Position numbers and translations under genes: made by a program. The notes under the pieces were generated by a model. It did not search any database. It saw only the letters and a list, made by a program, of their open reading frames with translations, and was not told the origin of the DNA. A stretch of DNA of 64,000 bases from JAPHSX01 sp041554195 (lineage in GTDB: Bacteria > Pseudomonadota > Gammaproteobacteria > Thiohalomonadales > Thiohalomonadaceae), in contig JBFFMJ010000009.1 in NCBI GenBank assembly GCA_041554195.1, positions 71,684 through 135,683 of the forward strand, in the 5' to 3' direction. Shown here piece by piece: positions 32,696-41,014 of the stretch. Positions within the stretch are counted from its first letter, which is position 1; every line of letters starts with the position of its first letter.

Positions 32696-35600
32696 GTGAG
32701 TAACCAGCGAGCCTTCCCCCGGTTCCCTCTTACCCTTGATGTGTCGGTCAGTGTGGACGGTAGTGTGCAGGTCTGTCGTGTGCGTGATTACTGTGCTGGC
32801 GGTATTTTCCTGTTGTATGGCAAGCACCCCCGGCTCATCACACAGGGGAGTGATGTTGGAATTCAATTCTCCGATCCCGATAGCCCCACCAGCAGTTATC
32901 AGCTTGTTGGTAAGGTTGCCCGTGCCCTGGAGCACGGGGTCGGCATCTCGTTTACCGAGAGCAATCAGACTGCGATGATGGTGCTGGCACAGCTGGCGCA
33001 AAAGCAGGAGGTGGCAGCCAAGCAGCAGGTGCATGCGCAGGTCGGTGCCGAGATCCCGGGTATTATCCGCCGCTGCCGGGAGATCGGCGCGCAGAGCATG
33101 GAGAGGATCCTCGACGGTTTTCTGGAGACCGCCAACGAGCGCCTGTTTATTGCAGCCCATGAGTCCGGGAGTAACTCCCAGCAATCCGCCTTTTTTGGTG
33201 CTATCAATGAGTTGCAAAAGGGCAAGGAGAGGAATAACGCTAACATCCTTTCACAGATGGCGGCTCGCTTTGATGTGCTCGATCATCCTGACTATACCCC
33301 CAACGGACTCTCACCCGACTCGGGGGGAGCTGAGGAGGATGGTCTGTCGCTGGTTGATAGTCAGGAGTTCGATAACTGGCTGGTGGTACGCTCCATTGCC
33401 TCGAAGGTAGAGGGTCATATGCCCGAGGAGCTGGAGGCCCTGGAGACCCGCCTTTCATTAATCGCGGTGAATCCAATCTCCAAGGAGAGCAATCCGGTCG
33501 GCCCGCTGGCAATAGCATCGGTCTTTAATGATGCGATCAATACCCTGGTGCTGGAGGATGATGCGAAGAAGGCGATCTTTCTGGTGATGGAGGGGGTATT
33601 CGATCAGGAGCTGAAGCGGCTCTATGAAGAAATGAATGCGCACCTGATTAGTAACGGCATATTGCCCGACTTTCGGAAGAAGATGGAGGTGGTGAAAATG
33701 CCCGGAACTGATAATGCCGGGTATGCTCAGCCGGAGTATGAGCCGGTTGAAGATGAGGCGCCGGCACAGCCTCAGGGGAGCGACAACCATACCGGGGGAG
33801 CACCAAGGCCGGCAGTCCTACAGCAGGCCACACCGCAACAGGTAGCCCCGCAACAGGTAGCCCCGCAACAGGTAGCACCGCAACAGGTAGCACCGCAACA
33901 GGTAGCACCGCAACAGGTAGCACCGCAACAGGTAGCACCGCAACAGGCAGCACCGCAGCCAGCCGCTCACAGCGCTCCCGTTGCGCCAAGGCTGAGCTAT
34001 CGTCATGTCCCCGCGTCCGTTACCCCCTCCCTGCCGTCGGGTCCGGCCATGGCCTTTCAGAACATGCAGGAGTTGATGCATCTGCGCGGCAGCGGTGTCG
34101 ATGCGGTTGCCGCCGCACCAGAGGGTTATTTTAGTAGTGGCGAGGTGATGCATGCGCTGGCCCAGCTGGAGGGGGCGGTGGCCGCCGCCGAGCGGACCGA
34201 GCTTGATGCGGTGGGCCATGCGCAGTTTCTCGCCGAGACCCTCGCCATCCTGACCGGTGAAGAGGGTAAGGGGCTGAGCGATACTGATCGTGACACCGTC
34301 ACCTATGTCGGTGGGCTCTTCAGCTCGATGCATCAGGATCAGCACTTGCCCGAGGTGGTCAAGCCCTGGCTGGAGCGCATAGAGGTACCGCTCCTCAAGG
34401 CGGGGGTGATCGACCCCACTATGATGGAGGATGCCGAGCACCCGGCGCGCCAGGTCGTCAATCGGCTGGAGCAGGTGGGGCGTCACGTACAGAGTGACAG
34501 GAGCGAGAAGCGAGCGGAGATCCACAAACAGGTGGAGTCGCTACTCGATGCTATCCAGCAGCGGGTAGATGAGGACCCGGAAGTCTTCGCCAATGCGGTA
34601 GGCCAGCTCGATGAGATTCGTGAGGGTTATCGCGTCTCTTACCGCCAGAATGTGGATCGCATAGTCACGGAGTGCGAACAGGAGTCATCCCTCAACAAGG
34701 TGCGCAATGCGATTCTTGGCGCGTTGAATGACATATTGGGCCACCGCGAGGTGCCCAAGGTGATCCTCGCCCTGCTGGAGTCGGGCCTGAAAAACCTGCT
34801 GTTCCGTACCCATATAAAAAACGGTCCCGATAGCGATGCCTATAAATCCTATATCGGTTTTATCGACCTGCTAACGGCCCGCCTGGCCCGACGTGAACCG
34901 GTAAAGGCGAAGAGGCTGGCCGATGATGCCACCCTGCTGCAGTGGCTGCCGCGCATCCTCGCCAGTGCCTCGAAGGATGAGGCACGCAACGAGGAGTTGA
35001 CCAGCGAGATAAAGGGCTATCTTAGTGGTGAGGCGCAGCCGGCAACGCAGTACGTGCCCGCACTGACGATAAAGACGACTCACCTGGATGAGCTGAACAG
35101 CAAACCCGATGAGCTGGACATGGATGCCTGGCAGCTAATCCTGGACGATGCCCGCAACCTCAATGACGGTGTCCCCTTCGTCTATGCCGATGAGGAGAAG
35201 GGGGAGCAGGAGGTCTCCCTGGTGTGGCATGATGAGGGGGACAAGCCGCCGCGCTATGTGTTTGCCGATACTAGCGGTGAGAAGATGTTGGATCTCTCCC
35301 TGGGCGAGGTGGCTAACCTGCTCTATCACAGCGTGTTGGCGCGCATGGAGGTGCGGGATATGAGCGTCACCGAGCGCGCCACCTACGACTTCCTGCAGAA
35401 TATCCACAATAATCTGTCGTACCAGGCGCAACACGATGAGTTGACCGGTCTACTCAACCGTAAATCCTTCGAGCGGGCGCTGGAACAGGCCTATAACTCG
35501 GCGATAGCCACCGAGCGTAGCGGTATATTGGGCTACTTTGACCTGGATCGTTTCAACGTTATCAATACCACCTGCGGTCACACCGAGGGCGATAAGTTGC

Positions 35601-36703
35601 TACAGGAGGTGGCGGAGATCTTCAGGGTCAATGTGGGTGACGGTGGAACCGTGGCGTGCCTCGGTGGCGATGAGTTTGGCGTGATCTTGGAGGGGGCCAG
35701 TCGCATTGAAGGGTTGAAACGCATGACCGCGTTGCATGACGTCATACGCGAGGTGCGTTTCTCCTGCGATGATAACGAATTTAACGTTACCGCCAGCGCG
35801 GGTCTGGCCGAGATCAACAATACCAGTGACAGCAGTGGCCGCCTGTTAAGTGCGGTGGATGCGGCCTGCTTTACCGCCAAGGATCAGGGGCGTGACAATA
35901 TCCAGATCCACAACCCGGAGAACACCCGCATCAGTGACCGCACCACCATTCTTGAGTGGGTGGGGCGCATTAACGTGCTGTTCGAGAAGAACCTGATCCA
36001 GCTGCGCTGTCAGAAGATCGACCCGGTGCAGAAGACGGTTAACTCCCTGCCGCACTATGAGGTGCTGCTCGACGTACATGATGAGGAGGGTAACAAGGTT
36101 CCGCTGGATGAATTTATCGTTGCCGCCGAGCGTTATAACCGCATTATCGATATCGACACCTGGGTGGTCGATTACGTGCTTAACTGGCTGGAAGAGCATC
36201 GCAGCAAGTTGAACCGTATTAGCGGCCTCTCGATCAACCTCTCCGGCAACTCCATCGGTAACCGTAAATTTATGGAGCATGTAGAGGAGCGCCTCTCGGT
36301 AGAGGGGTTCCCTGCCGATAAGGTTATCTTTGAGGTGACCGAGACTATCGCCATCAACAATATCGACAATGCGGCCCGCTTCATGCGCAAGTTAAAAGAG
36401 GTGGGATGCCGTTTCTCGCTGGATGATTTTGGTAGTGGCACCTCCTCCTACTCCTACCTTAAGACCCTGCCGATCGATTATCTGAAGATCGACGGTGTCT
36501 TCGTTAAGGATATCGCGAAAAATGGTCACGATTACGCGGTGGTGAAGTCGATTAACGAGATCGGCCATGTGATGGGCATGAAGACGATCGCCGAGTATGT
36601 GGAGGATGAGTTTGCCTTCCAGGCACTGAAGGCGATAGGCCTCGATTATGTGCAGGGATTCGGCATTGAGAAGCCGATCCCGCTCTATAAACTGTTTGGC
36701 TAA
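32696..36703 (+). CDS. PilZ-DUF1631-GGDEF-EAL cyclic-di-GMP signalling protein
   Basis: A 1335-residue protein with no membrane segment. Order: PilZ-like domain (about 1-105, QRAFPRFPL with the RxxxR-type arginines), a long helical DUF1631-type region (about 110-900) interrupted near 380-425 by a PQQVA repeat linker, GGDEF domain with intact GGDEF at about 989-993, and EAL domain from about 1080. The EAL signature itself is EVL (about 1121), but VTETIA, DDFGSGTSSYSYLKTLPIDYLKIDG and the late AEYVE glutamate are present, so phosphodiesterase activity is possible. GTG start with AAGGAG upstream. Monocistronic between the ubi genes and the glycine riboswitch. Confidence 0.88.
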   Translation: MSNQRAFPRFPLTLDVSVSVDGSVQVCRVRDYCAGGIFLLYGKHPRLITQGSDVGIQFSDPDSPTSSYQLVGKVARALEHGVGISFTESNQTAMMVLAQLAQKQEVAAKQQVHAQVGAEIPGIIRRCREIGAQSMERILDGFLETANERLFIAAHESGSNSQQSAFFGAINELQKGKERNNANILSQMAARFDVLDHPDYTPNGLSPDSGGAEEDGLSLVDSQEFDNWLVVRSIASKVEGHMPEELEALETRLSLIAVNPISKESNPVGPLAIASVFNDAINTLVLEDDAKKAIFLVMEGVFDQELKRLYEEMNAHLISNGILPDFRKKMEVVKMPGTDNAGYAQPEYEPVEDEAPAQPQGSDNHTGGAPRPAVLQQATPQQVAPQQVAPQQVAPQQVAPQQVAPQQVAPQQVAPQQAAPQPAAHSAPVAPRLSYRHVPASVTPSLPSGPAMAFQNMQELMHLRGSGVDAVAAAPEGYFSSGEVMHALAQLEGAVAAAERTELDAVGHAQFLAETLAILTGEEGKGLSDTDRDTVTYVGGLFSSMHQDQHLPEVVKPWLERIEVPLLKAGVIDPTMMEDAEHPARQVVNRLEQVGRHVQSDRSEKRAEIHKQVESLLDAIQQRVDEDPEVFANAVGQLDEIREGYRVSYRQNVDRIVTECEQESSLNKVRNAILGALNDILGHREVPKVILALLESGLKNLLFRTHIKNGPDSDAYKSYIGFIDLLTARLARREPVKAKRLADDATLLQWLPRILASASKDEARNEELTSEIKGYLSGEAQPATQYVPALTIKTTHLDELNSKPDELDMDAWQLILDDARNLNDGVPFVYADEEKGEQEVSLVWHDEGDKPPRYVFADTSGEKMLDLSLGEVANLLYHSVLARMEVRDMSVTERATYDFLQNIHNNLSYQAQHDELTGLLNRKSFERALEQAYNSAIATERSGILGYFDLDRFNVINTTCGHTEGDKLLQEVAEIFRVNVGDGGTVACLGGDEFGVILEGASRIEGLKRMTALHDVIREVRFSCDDNEFNVTASAGLAEINNTSDSSGRLLSAVDAACFTAKDQGRDNIQIHNPENTRISDRTTILEWVGRINVLFEKNLIQLRCQKIDPVQKTVNSLPHYEVLLDVHDEEGNKVPLDEFIVAAERYNRIIDIDTWVVDYVLNWLEEHRSKLNRISGLSINLSGNSIGNRKFMEHVEERLSVEGFPADKVIFEVTETIAINNIDNAARFMRKLKEVGCRFSLDDFGSGTSSYSYLKTLPIDYLKIDGVFVKDIAKNGHDYAVVKSINEIGHVMGMKTIAEYVEDEFAFQALKAIGLDYVQGFGIEKPIPLYKLFG
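33833..33963 (+). repeat. 15-bp tandem repeat encoding PQQVA units
   Basis: Seven copies of CCGCAACAGGTAGC(A/C) in frame give seven PQQVA units, followed by diverged PQQAA and PQPAA units. Copies are nearly identical in DNA, so the array is young and likely length-variable by slippage in whole-codon steps. It makes a flexible Pro/Gln linker within the DUF1631 region. Confidence 0.93.
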
Positions 36704-36780
36704 TAGGGTTTTTTATTACAGCTAACATCAGCTATTGGCGCTAAGCCCCTGTTTCTCAATTTGGGGGGTGTTTTGAGTGC

Positions 36781-36809
36781 TTGGTTTTGCCTCGTGGCGA
36801 CGGTATAGT
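36781..36809 (+). promoter_or_regulatory. Candidate sigma-70 promoter of the gcv operon
   Basis: TTGGTT (36781-36786) and TATAGT (36804-36809) are 17 nt apart, placing the transcript start about 15 nt before the glycine riboswitch. A GGCGAC/GTCGCC dyad overlaps the -10 (36796-36813). Confidence 0.55.
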
Positions 36810-36829
36810 CGCCATTCGACTATGGCTCT

Positions 36830-36993
36830 TGTGGGAGAGAGCGGCACCGGGTAACCGATGATGCCGCCGCCGAAGGCGCAACCCGCCCGGAATCGCTCAG
36901 GCAAATGGACCATCAGAACCGGTCGACTCTGGAGAGCGATCTCATACATGATCCACCGAAGGGGCCAAGCTCTCAGGTGCCAGGACAGAGGGG
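36830..36993 (+). ncRNA. Glycine riboswitch, tandem aptamers
   Basis: First aptamer: GGGAGAG at about 36833, CCGCCGAAGGCGCAA, CGCTCAGGCAAATGGACC and the closing TGGAGAG at about 36930. Second aptamer: shorter, with CACCGAAGGGGC, CTCTCAGG and GCCAGGACAGAGG. These match the conserved core of glycine riboswitches. It precedes gcvT and is followed directly by a terminator whose first strand starts in the last G residues of the second aptamer, which suits an ON switch when glycine is high. Confidence 0.93.
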
Positions 36994-37031
36994 CGACGAA
37001 AGAGGGTGATCTCTTTCGTCGCCCTTTTTTT
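36991..37031 (+). terminator. Riboswitch expression-platform terminator
   Basis: GGGCGACGAAAGAG and CTCTTTCGTCGCCC make a perfect 14-bp stem with loop GGTGAT, then TTTTTTT. The first three Gs overlap the end of aptamer 2, so ligand-stabilised P1 and terminator compete. Glycine binding should allow read-through into gcvT. Confidence 0.92.
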
Positions 37032-37086
37032 GTTGCAGCGACGAATTACGTATCACGCTGAAGAGTAATTGAACTCAGGAATAGAC

Positions 37087-38172
37087 ATGTCCAAACAGAC
37101 CGCACTATACGAGACACATGTTGCCGAAGGGGCCAAGCTGGTCGATTTCGCTGGCTGGGAAATGCCCATCCACTACGGCTCGCAAATTGAGGAGCACCAC
37201 ACGGTGCGCCGTAGCGCCGGCATGTTCGATGTCTCGCACATGTGCGTGGTCGACCTGCACGGGGTGCGCAGTCGCGATATGCTGCGTTACCTGATGGCCA
37301 ACGACGTGGCCAAGCTCGATAGCCAGCCCGGCAAGGCGCTCTACAGCTGCATGCTCAACGAGCGCGGCGGGGTGATCGATGACCTTATCATCTACCATAT
37401 GGATACCGTCTGGTATCGCCTGATAGTCAATGCCGGAACCCGTAACAAGGATTTCGCCTGGCTGGCAAAACACGCAGCCTCTTTTGATGTGGAGGTAAGC
37501 GAGCGTGATGACTTGGCGATGATCGCGGTGCAGGGCCCCGAGGCGCGTGACAAGGTACATGCGGTGCTGGGTAAGGAGGCTGCCAGCTTAATGGGGCTGG
37601 TGCGTTTTTCCGCCGCCGAGGTCGGAGAGTTATTCGTTGCCCGCACCGGCTATACCGGCGAGGATGGTTATGAGATCGTGGTACCTGCAGAGCAGGCCGA
37701 AGACCTCTGGCACAAGTTGCGTGAGGCCGGGGTACAGCCCTGCGGTCTGGGGGCCCGCGATACCCTGCGCCTGGAGGCGGGAATGAATCTGTATGGGCAG
37801 GATATGACTGAAGATACCTCGCCGTTGATCTCGGGTCTGGCCTGGACCGTGGCGCTGCAACCCGAGAGCCGCAAGTTCATCGGTCGCGAGGTGCTGGAGG
37901 CGGAGCGTGTGCAGGGGATCACCCAGAAACTGGTGGCGCTGGTGCTGCAGGACAAGGGGGTGTTGCGCGCCCACCAGAAGGTGATTATTGATGGCCTTGG
38001 TGAGGGCGAGACCACCAGCGGCAGTTTCTCACCGACCCTTGGCAAGTCCATCGCGCTGGCCCGCGTACCGGTGGGAGAGGCCGAGCAGTGCCATGTCGAG
38101 ATTCGTAATCGCCAGTTGACGGCAAAAATTGTAAAGGCCCCGTTTGTAAAAAACGGTCAACCACTCTATTAA
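37087..38172 (+). CDS. gcvT: Glycine cleavage system T protein
   Basis: A 361-residue aminomethyltransferase that moves the methylene group from the H-protein arm to tetrahydrofolate. Typical are LYETHVAEGAKLVDFAGWEMPIHYGSQIEEHH, FDVSHMCVVDLHG, ARTGYTGEDGYEIVVPAEQA and DTLRLEAGMNLYGQDM. I take ATG 37087 (AGGAA upstream) rather than the TTG 18 nt earlier. Confidence 0.97.
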   Translation: MSKQTALYETHVAEGAKLVDFAGWEMPIHYGSQIEEHHTVRRSAGMFDVSHMCVVDLHGVRSRDMLRYLMANDVAKLDSQPGKALYSCMLNERGGVIDDLIIYHMDTVWYRLIVNAGTRNKDFAWLAKHAASFDVEVSERDDLAMIAVQGPEARDKVHAVLGKEAASLMGLVRFSAAEVGELFVARTGYTGEDGYEIVVPAEQAEDLWHKLREAGVQPCGLGARDTLRLEAGMNLYGQDMTEDTSPLISGLAWTVALQPESRKFIGREVLEAERVQGITQKLVALVLQDKGVLRAHQKVIIDGLGEGETTSGSFSPTLGKSIALARVPVGEAEQCHVEIRNRQLTAKIVKAPFVKNGQPLY

Positions 38173-38202
38173 CTCGAACAAGCTTAAGAAGAGGATATAA
38201 AG

Positions 38203-38583
38203 ATGAGCGATCTGCCCCAGGAATTGAAGTACAGCAAAAGCCACGAGTGGGTTCGCGAGGAGAACGATGGCTCGGTCACCGTCGGCATCACCGACCACGC
38301 CCAGGAACTGCTGGGTGACATGGTCTTCGTTGAGCTGCCCGAAGTGGAGCGTGAACTGAGCGCGGAGGAAGAGTGTGCCGTGGTGGAGTCGGTGAAGGCA
38401 GCCTCCGATGTCTACTCCCCGGTCGCGGGCACCGTTACCGAGGTGAATAGCGCGGTGGAGGATAGCCCCGAGCTGGTCAACCAGGATCCCTATGGCGACG
38501 GCTGGCTGTTCCGCCTGAAGGATGTCAGCGGTATGGATGAGCTGCTCGATGCCGATGGCTACGCCGCGAGTATTGAAGAGTAG
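38203..38583 (+). CDS. gcvH: Glycine cleavage system H protein
   Basis: A 126-residue lipoyl carrier that shuttles the aminomethyl group between P, T and L proteins. The lipoylated lysine is K65 in VESVKAASDVYSPVAG. Full length, with GAAGAGG before the ATG. Confidence 0.97.
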   Translation: MSDLPQELKYSKSHEWVREENDGSVTVGITDHAQELLGDMVFVELPEVERELSAEEECAVVESVKAASDVYSPVAGTVTEVNSAVEDSPELVNQDPYGDGWLFRLKDVSGMDELLDADGYAASIEE

Positions 38584-38616
38584 CCCTTAGTCCCCCTTAG
38601 CCTGCGGAAACAGACC

Positions 38617-40047
38617 ATGCCGTTTATCCCCCATACCGAAGATGATGTGCGCGCCATGCTGGCGGCCATTGGTGTTGATAGCATTGATGCCCTGTTCGAC
38701 GAGATCCCGGCCAATTTACGCGCTGAGGGTCTGCCCACCATCCCCGAGGGGATGGGCGAGATGGGTGTCGGTAAACTGATGCAGCAGCGCGCCGCCGAAG
38801 ATGGTCAGCCGCTCTGCTTTATCGGTGCCGGTGCCTATGAACACCATATCCCCGCGGCGGTGTGGGAGCTGGTGACCCGTGGCGAGTTCTACTCCGCCTA
38901 CACCCCCTATCAGGCCGAGGCGAGCCAGGGCACGCTACAGCTGGTCTATGAATTTCAGACCATGATCGCCGGGCTGACCGGCATGGATGTGGCCAACGCC
39001 TCGCTCTACGACGGTGCCTCGGCACTGGCCGAGGCGGTGTTGATGGCGATCCGCGCCAACCGCAAGTCGAAATCCAAGCGCATCCTGATGCCTGCCACCG
39101 TCCATCCCGACTACCGTCGCGTGGTCGATACCATTGTGCGCAATCAGGGCATCACCCTGGAACTGGTCGATTACGATGCGGCAACCGGTAATACTGATGC
39201 TGCCGCGCTGGCAAAATACGAGGGTGAGGACTTCGCCGCGCTGGTGGTGCCGCAGCCCAACTTCTTCGGTGTGCTGGAGGAGGTCGATGCGCTGACCGAC
39301 TGGGCGCACGCCAATAACATGCTGGTGATTGGTCTGGTCAATCCGACCGCGCTGGCACTGCTCACCCCGCCCGGTGAGTGGGGCGAGGCGGGGGCGGATA
39401 TCGCCTGTGGCGAGGGGCAGCCGCTGGGCTCACCGCTCGCCTCCGGTGGTCCCTACTTTGGTTTTATGGGATGTCGTCAGGCGCATGTGCGCCAGATGCC
39501 TGGGCGCATTGTTGGTGGTACCGTCGACCTTGATGGCAAGCGCGGTTTCACCCTCACTCTGCAGGCGCGGGAGCAACATATCCGTCGCTCCAAGGCGACA
39601 TCCAACATCTGTACCAACCAGGGGCTGCTGGCCGCTGCCGCGACGGTTTACATGGCGCTGCTGGGGCCGCAGGGGCTGCGTAATGTCGCTGCCGCCAGTC
39701 ACGCCAATACCCGCAAGCTGGCTGAAAAACTGAGCGCCCTCGACGGGGTGGATGTTGTGTTCAGCGGTCACTCCTTCCACGAGGTGGTGCTGCGACTGAA
39801 TCAGGATGCCGGGCGGGTGCTGCGCGCCCTGGCGGTACAGGACATCCTCGGCGGTCACCATCTGGGTGAAGACTATCCTGAGCTGGAGAACTGCCTGCTG
39901 CTCTGTGCCACCGAGACCAAGAGCGACGAGGATATCGAGCGGCTGGCGGAGAATCTGGCTCGCATTCTCGCACGTAGCAGTACCAATCCGATTTGCGCCA
40001 AGTACACGCCAAAAGACCCTGAAAAATACGGCTTCACAGGAGAATAA
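38617..40047 (+). CDS. gcvPA: Glycine dehydrogenase (decarboxylating) subunit 1
   Basis: A 476-residue N-terminal half of the split P protein. Features are MPFIPHTEDDVRAMLAAIG, AYTPYQAEASQGTLQLVYEFQTMIAGLTGMDVANASLYDGASA, CGEGQPLGSPLASGGPYFGF and AREQHIRRSKATSNICTNQGL. It forms the P complex with gcvPB. Slightly longer than the usual 445-450 residues at the C-terminus. Confidence 0.96.
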   Translation: MPFIPHTEDDVRAMLAAIGVDSIDALFDEIPANLRAEGLPTIPEGMGEMGVGKLMQQRAAEDGQPLCFIGAGAYEHHIPAAVWELVTRGEFYSAYTPYQAEASQGTLQLVYEFQTMIAGLTGMDVANASLYDGASALAEAVLMAIRANRKSKSKRILMPATVHPDYRRVVDTIVRNQGITLELVDYDAATGNTDAAALAKYEGEDFAALVVPQPNFFGVLEEVDALTDWAHANNMLVIGLVNPTALALLTPPGEWGEAGADIACGEGQPLGSPLASGGPYFGFMGCRQAHVRQMPGRIVGGTVDLDGKRGFTLTLQAREQHIRRSKATSNICTNQGLLAAAATVYMALLGPQGLRNVAAASHANTRKLAEKLSALDGVDVVFSGHSFHEVVLRLNQDAGRVLRALAVQDILGGHHLGEDYPELENCLLLCATETKSDEDIERLAENLARILARSSTNPICAKYTPKDPEKYGFTGE

Positions 40048-40049
40048 TA

Positions 40050-41000
40050 ATGTTTAAGCGACTGACTCTACTCACTACATTACTAGCCTCAAGCCTGGCT
40101 CATGCCACCGCTACGGTCGATGATTATGCAATGAAGGCCGAGGCGGTAGCCGAGGGTGTCTACGCCATCGTCTCACCCGCCAAGTCCTTCCCCGATGCCG
40201 AGAACAAGGGGTGGAACTCCAATAGCGCCTTTGTCGAGACCAGTGAAGGGCTGCTGGTCTTCGATACCGGTTCCTCCGAGACCATCGGCAGGGCGCTGAT
40301 TAAGGCTATCCGCACGGTCAGCAATAAGCCGATTAAGTGGGTGATCAACTCCCACTCCCATGGCGATCACTGGCTGGGCAATGGGGCGTTTGTCGCCGAG
40401 AAACCGGCACAGATGATTGCCTCCGATGTCGCCATCAGCTTGATGAAGAGCGGCGGTTACGACTGGGTAGACCGCTTCAACACCATGAGCGAGGGCGCTA
40501 CCGGCAAGTTCACCCCGGTGCCGGCGAAAGACGCGGTGGTCAAGGCGATGGCGCGCAGTTTCGGCAATGTCGAGGTACAGATCCTCTTTTCGGGTAATAG
40601 CCACTCGCCCGGTGACATCGTTTTCTGGATGCCACAAAAGAGCGTGCTGCTGACCGGCGATACCCTGTACACCAAACGCCCCCCCGCCACCTTCGATGCG
40701 CAGGTAAAACAGTGGGCGGTGTTCCTCAAGGAGCTGGAGGGGCTCAAGCCGCAGACCGTGATCCCCGGCCACGGCCCGGTCTCCGATGTCAGCGCGGTGA
40801 CCAACCTGCACGACTACTTCTCCACCCTGTGGCAGCTGGTGGCTGCCGGTTATGACGAAGGCCTGCCAGACTTTGAGATCGCCCCCGGTGTAAAAGAAGA
40901 GATGAAACGCTTCGAGGCGATCTATCCCGGTCTTTACGAGCGCCTGGGTGAGTCGATCTCACATACCTACCTGCAAGTCGAAGCAGCCGATTTTGAATAA
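40050..41000 (+). CDS. Secreted metallo-beta-lactamase-fold hydrolase inside the gcv operon
   Basis: A 316-residue MBL-fold protein with a signal peptide (MFKRLTLLTTLLASSLAHA). Zinc ligands: H102-x-H104-x-D106-H107 (SHSHGDHWLGNG), a later His in GNSHSPGDIVFW, Asp in LLTGDTLY and His in VIPGHGPVSD. The arrangement fits a dinuclear Zn hydrolase such as those of the quinoprotein-relay or SoxH-like groups. It is wedged between gcvPA (2 bp) and gcvPB (14 bp), so it is produced with the glycine cleavage enzymes although it should be periplasmic. Substrate unknown. Confidence 0.88.
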   Translation: MFKRLTLLTTLLASSLAHATATVDDYAMKAEAVAEGVYAIVSPAKSFPDAENKGWNSNSAFVETSEGLLVFDTGSSETIGRALIKAIRTVSNKPIKWVINSHSHGDHWLGNGAFVAEKPAQMIASDVAISLMKSGGYDWVDRFNTMSEGATGKFTPVPAKDAVVKAMARSFGNVEVQILFSGNSHSPGDIVFWMPQKSVLLTGDTLYTKRPPATFDAQVKQWAVFLKELEGLKPQTVIPGHGPVSDVSAVTNLHDYFSTLWQLVAAGYDEGLPDFEIAPGVKEEMKRFEAIYPGLYERLGESISHTYLQVEAADFE

Positions 41001-41014
41001 TTTGGATTACCCGA

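Noticed and set aside
33833..33963. Regular short repeats, considered as CRISPR
   Set aside because: Units are 15 bp, contiguous and in coding frame with no spacers.
33818..34525. 235-codon minus-strand frame with LLRCY repeats
   Set aside because: Mirror of the PQQVA-coding tandem repeat in the large signalling gene.
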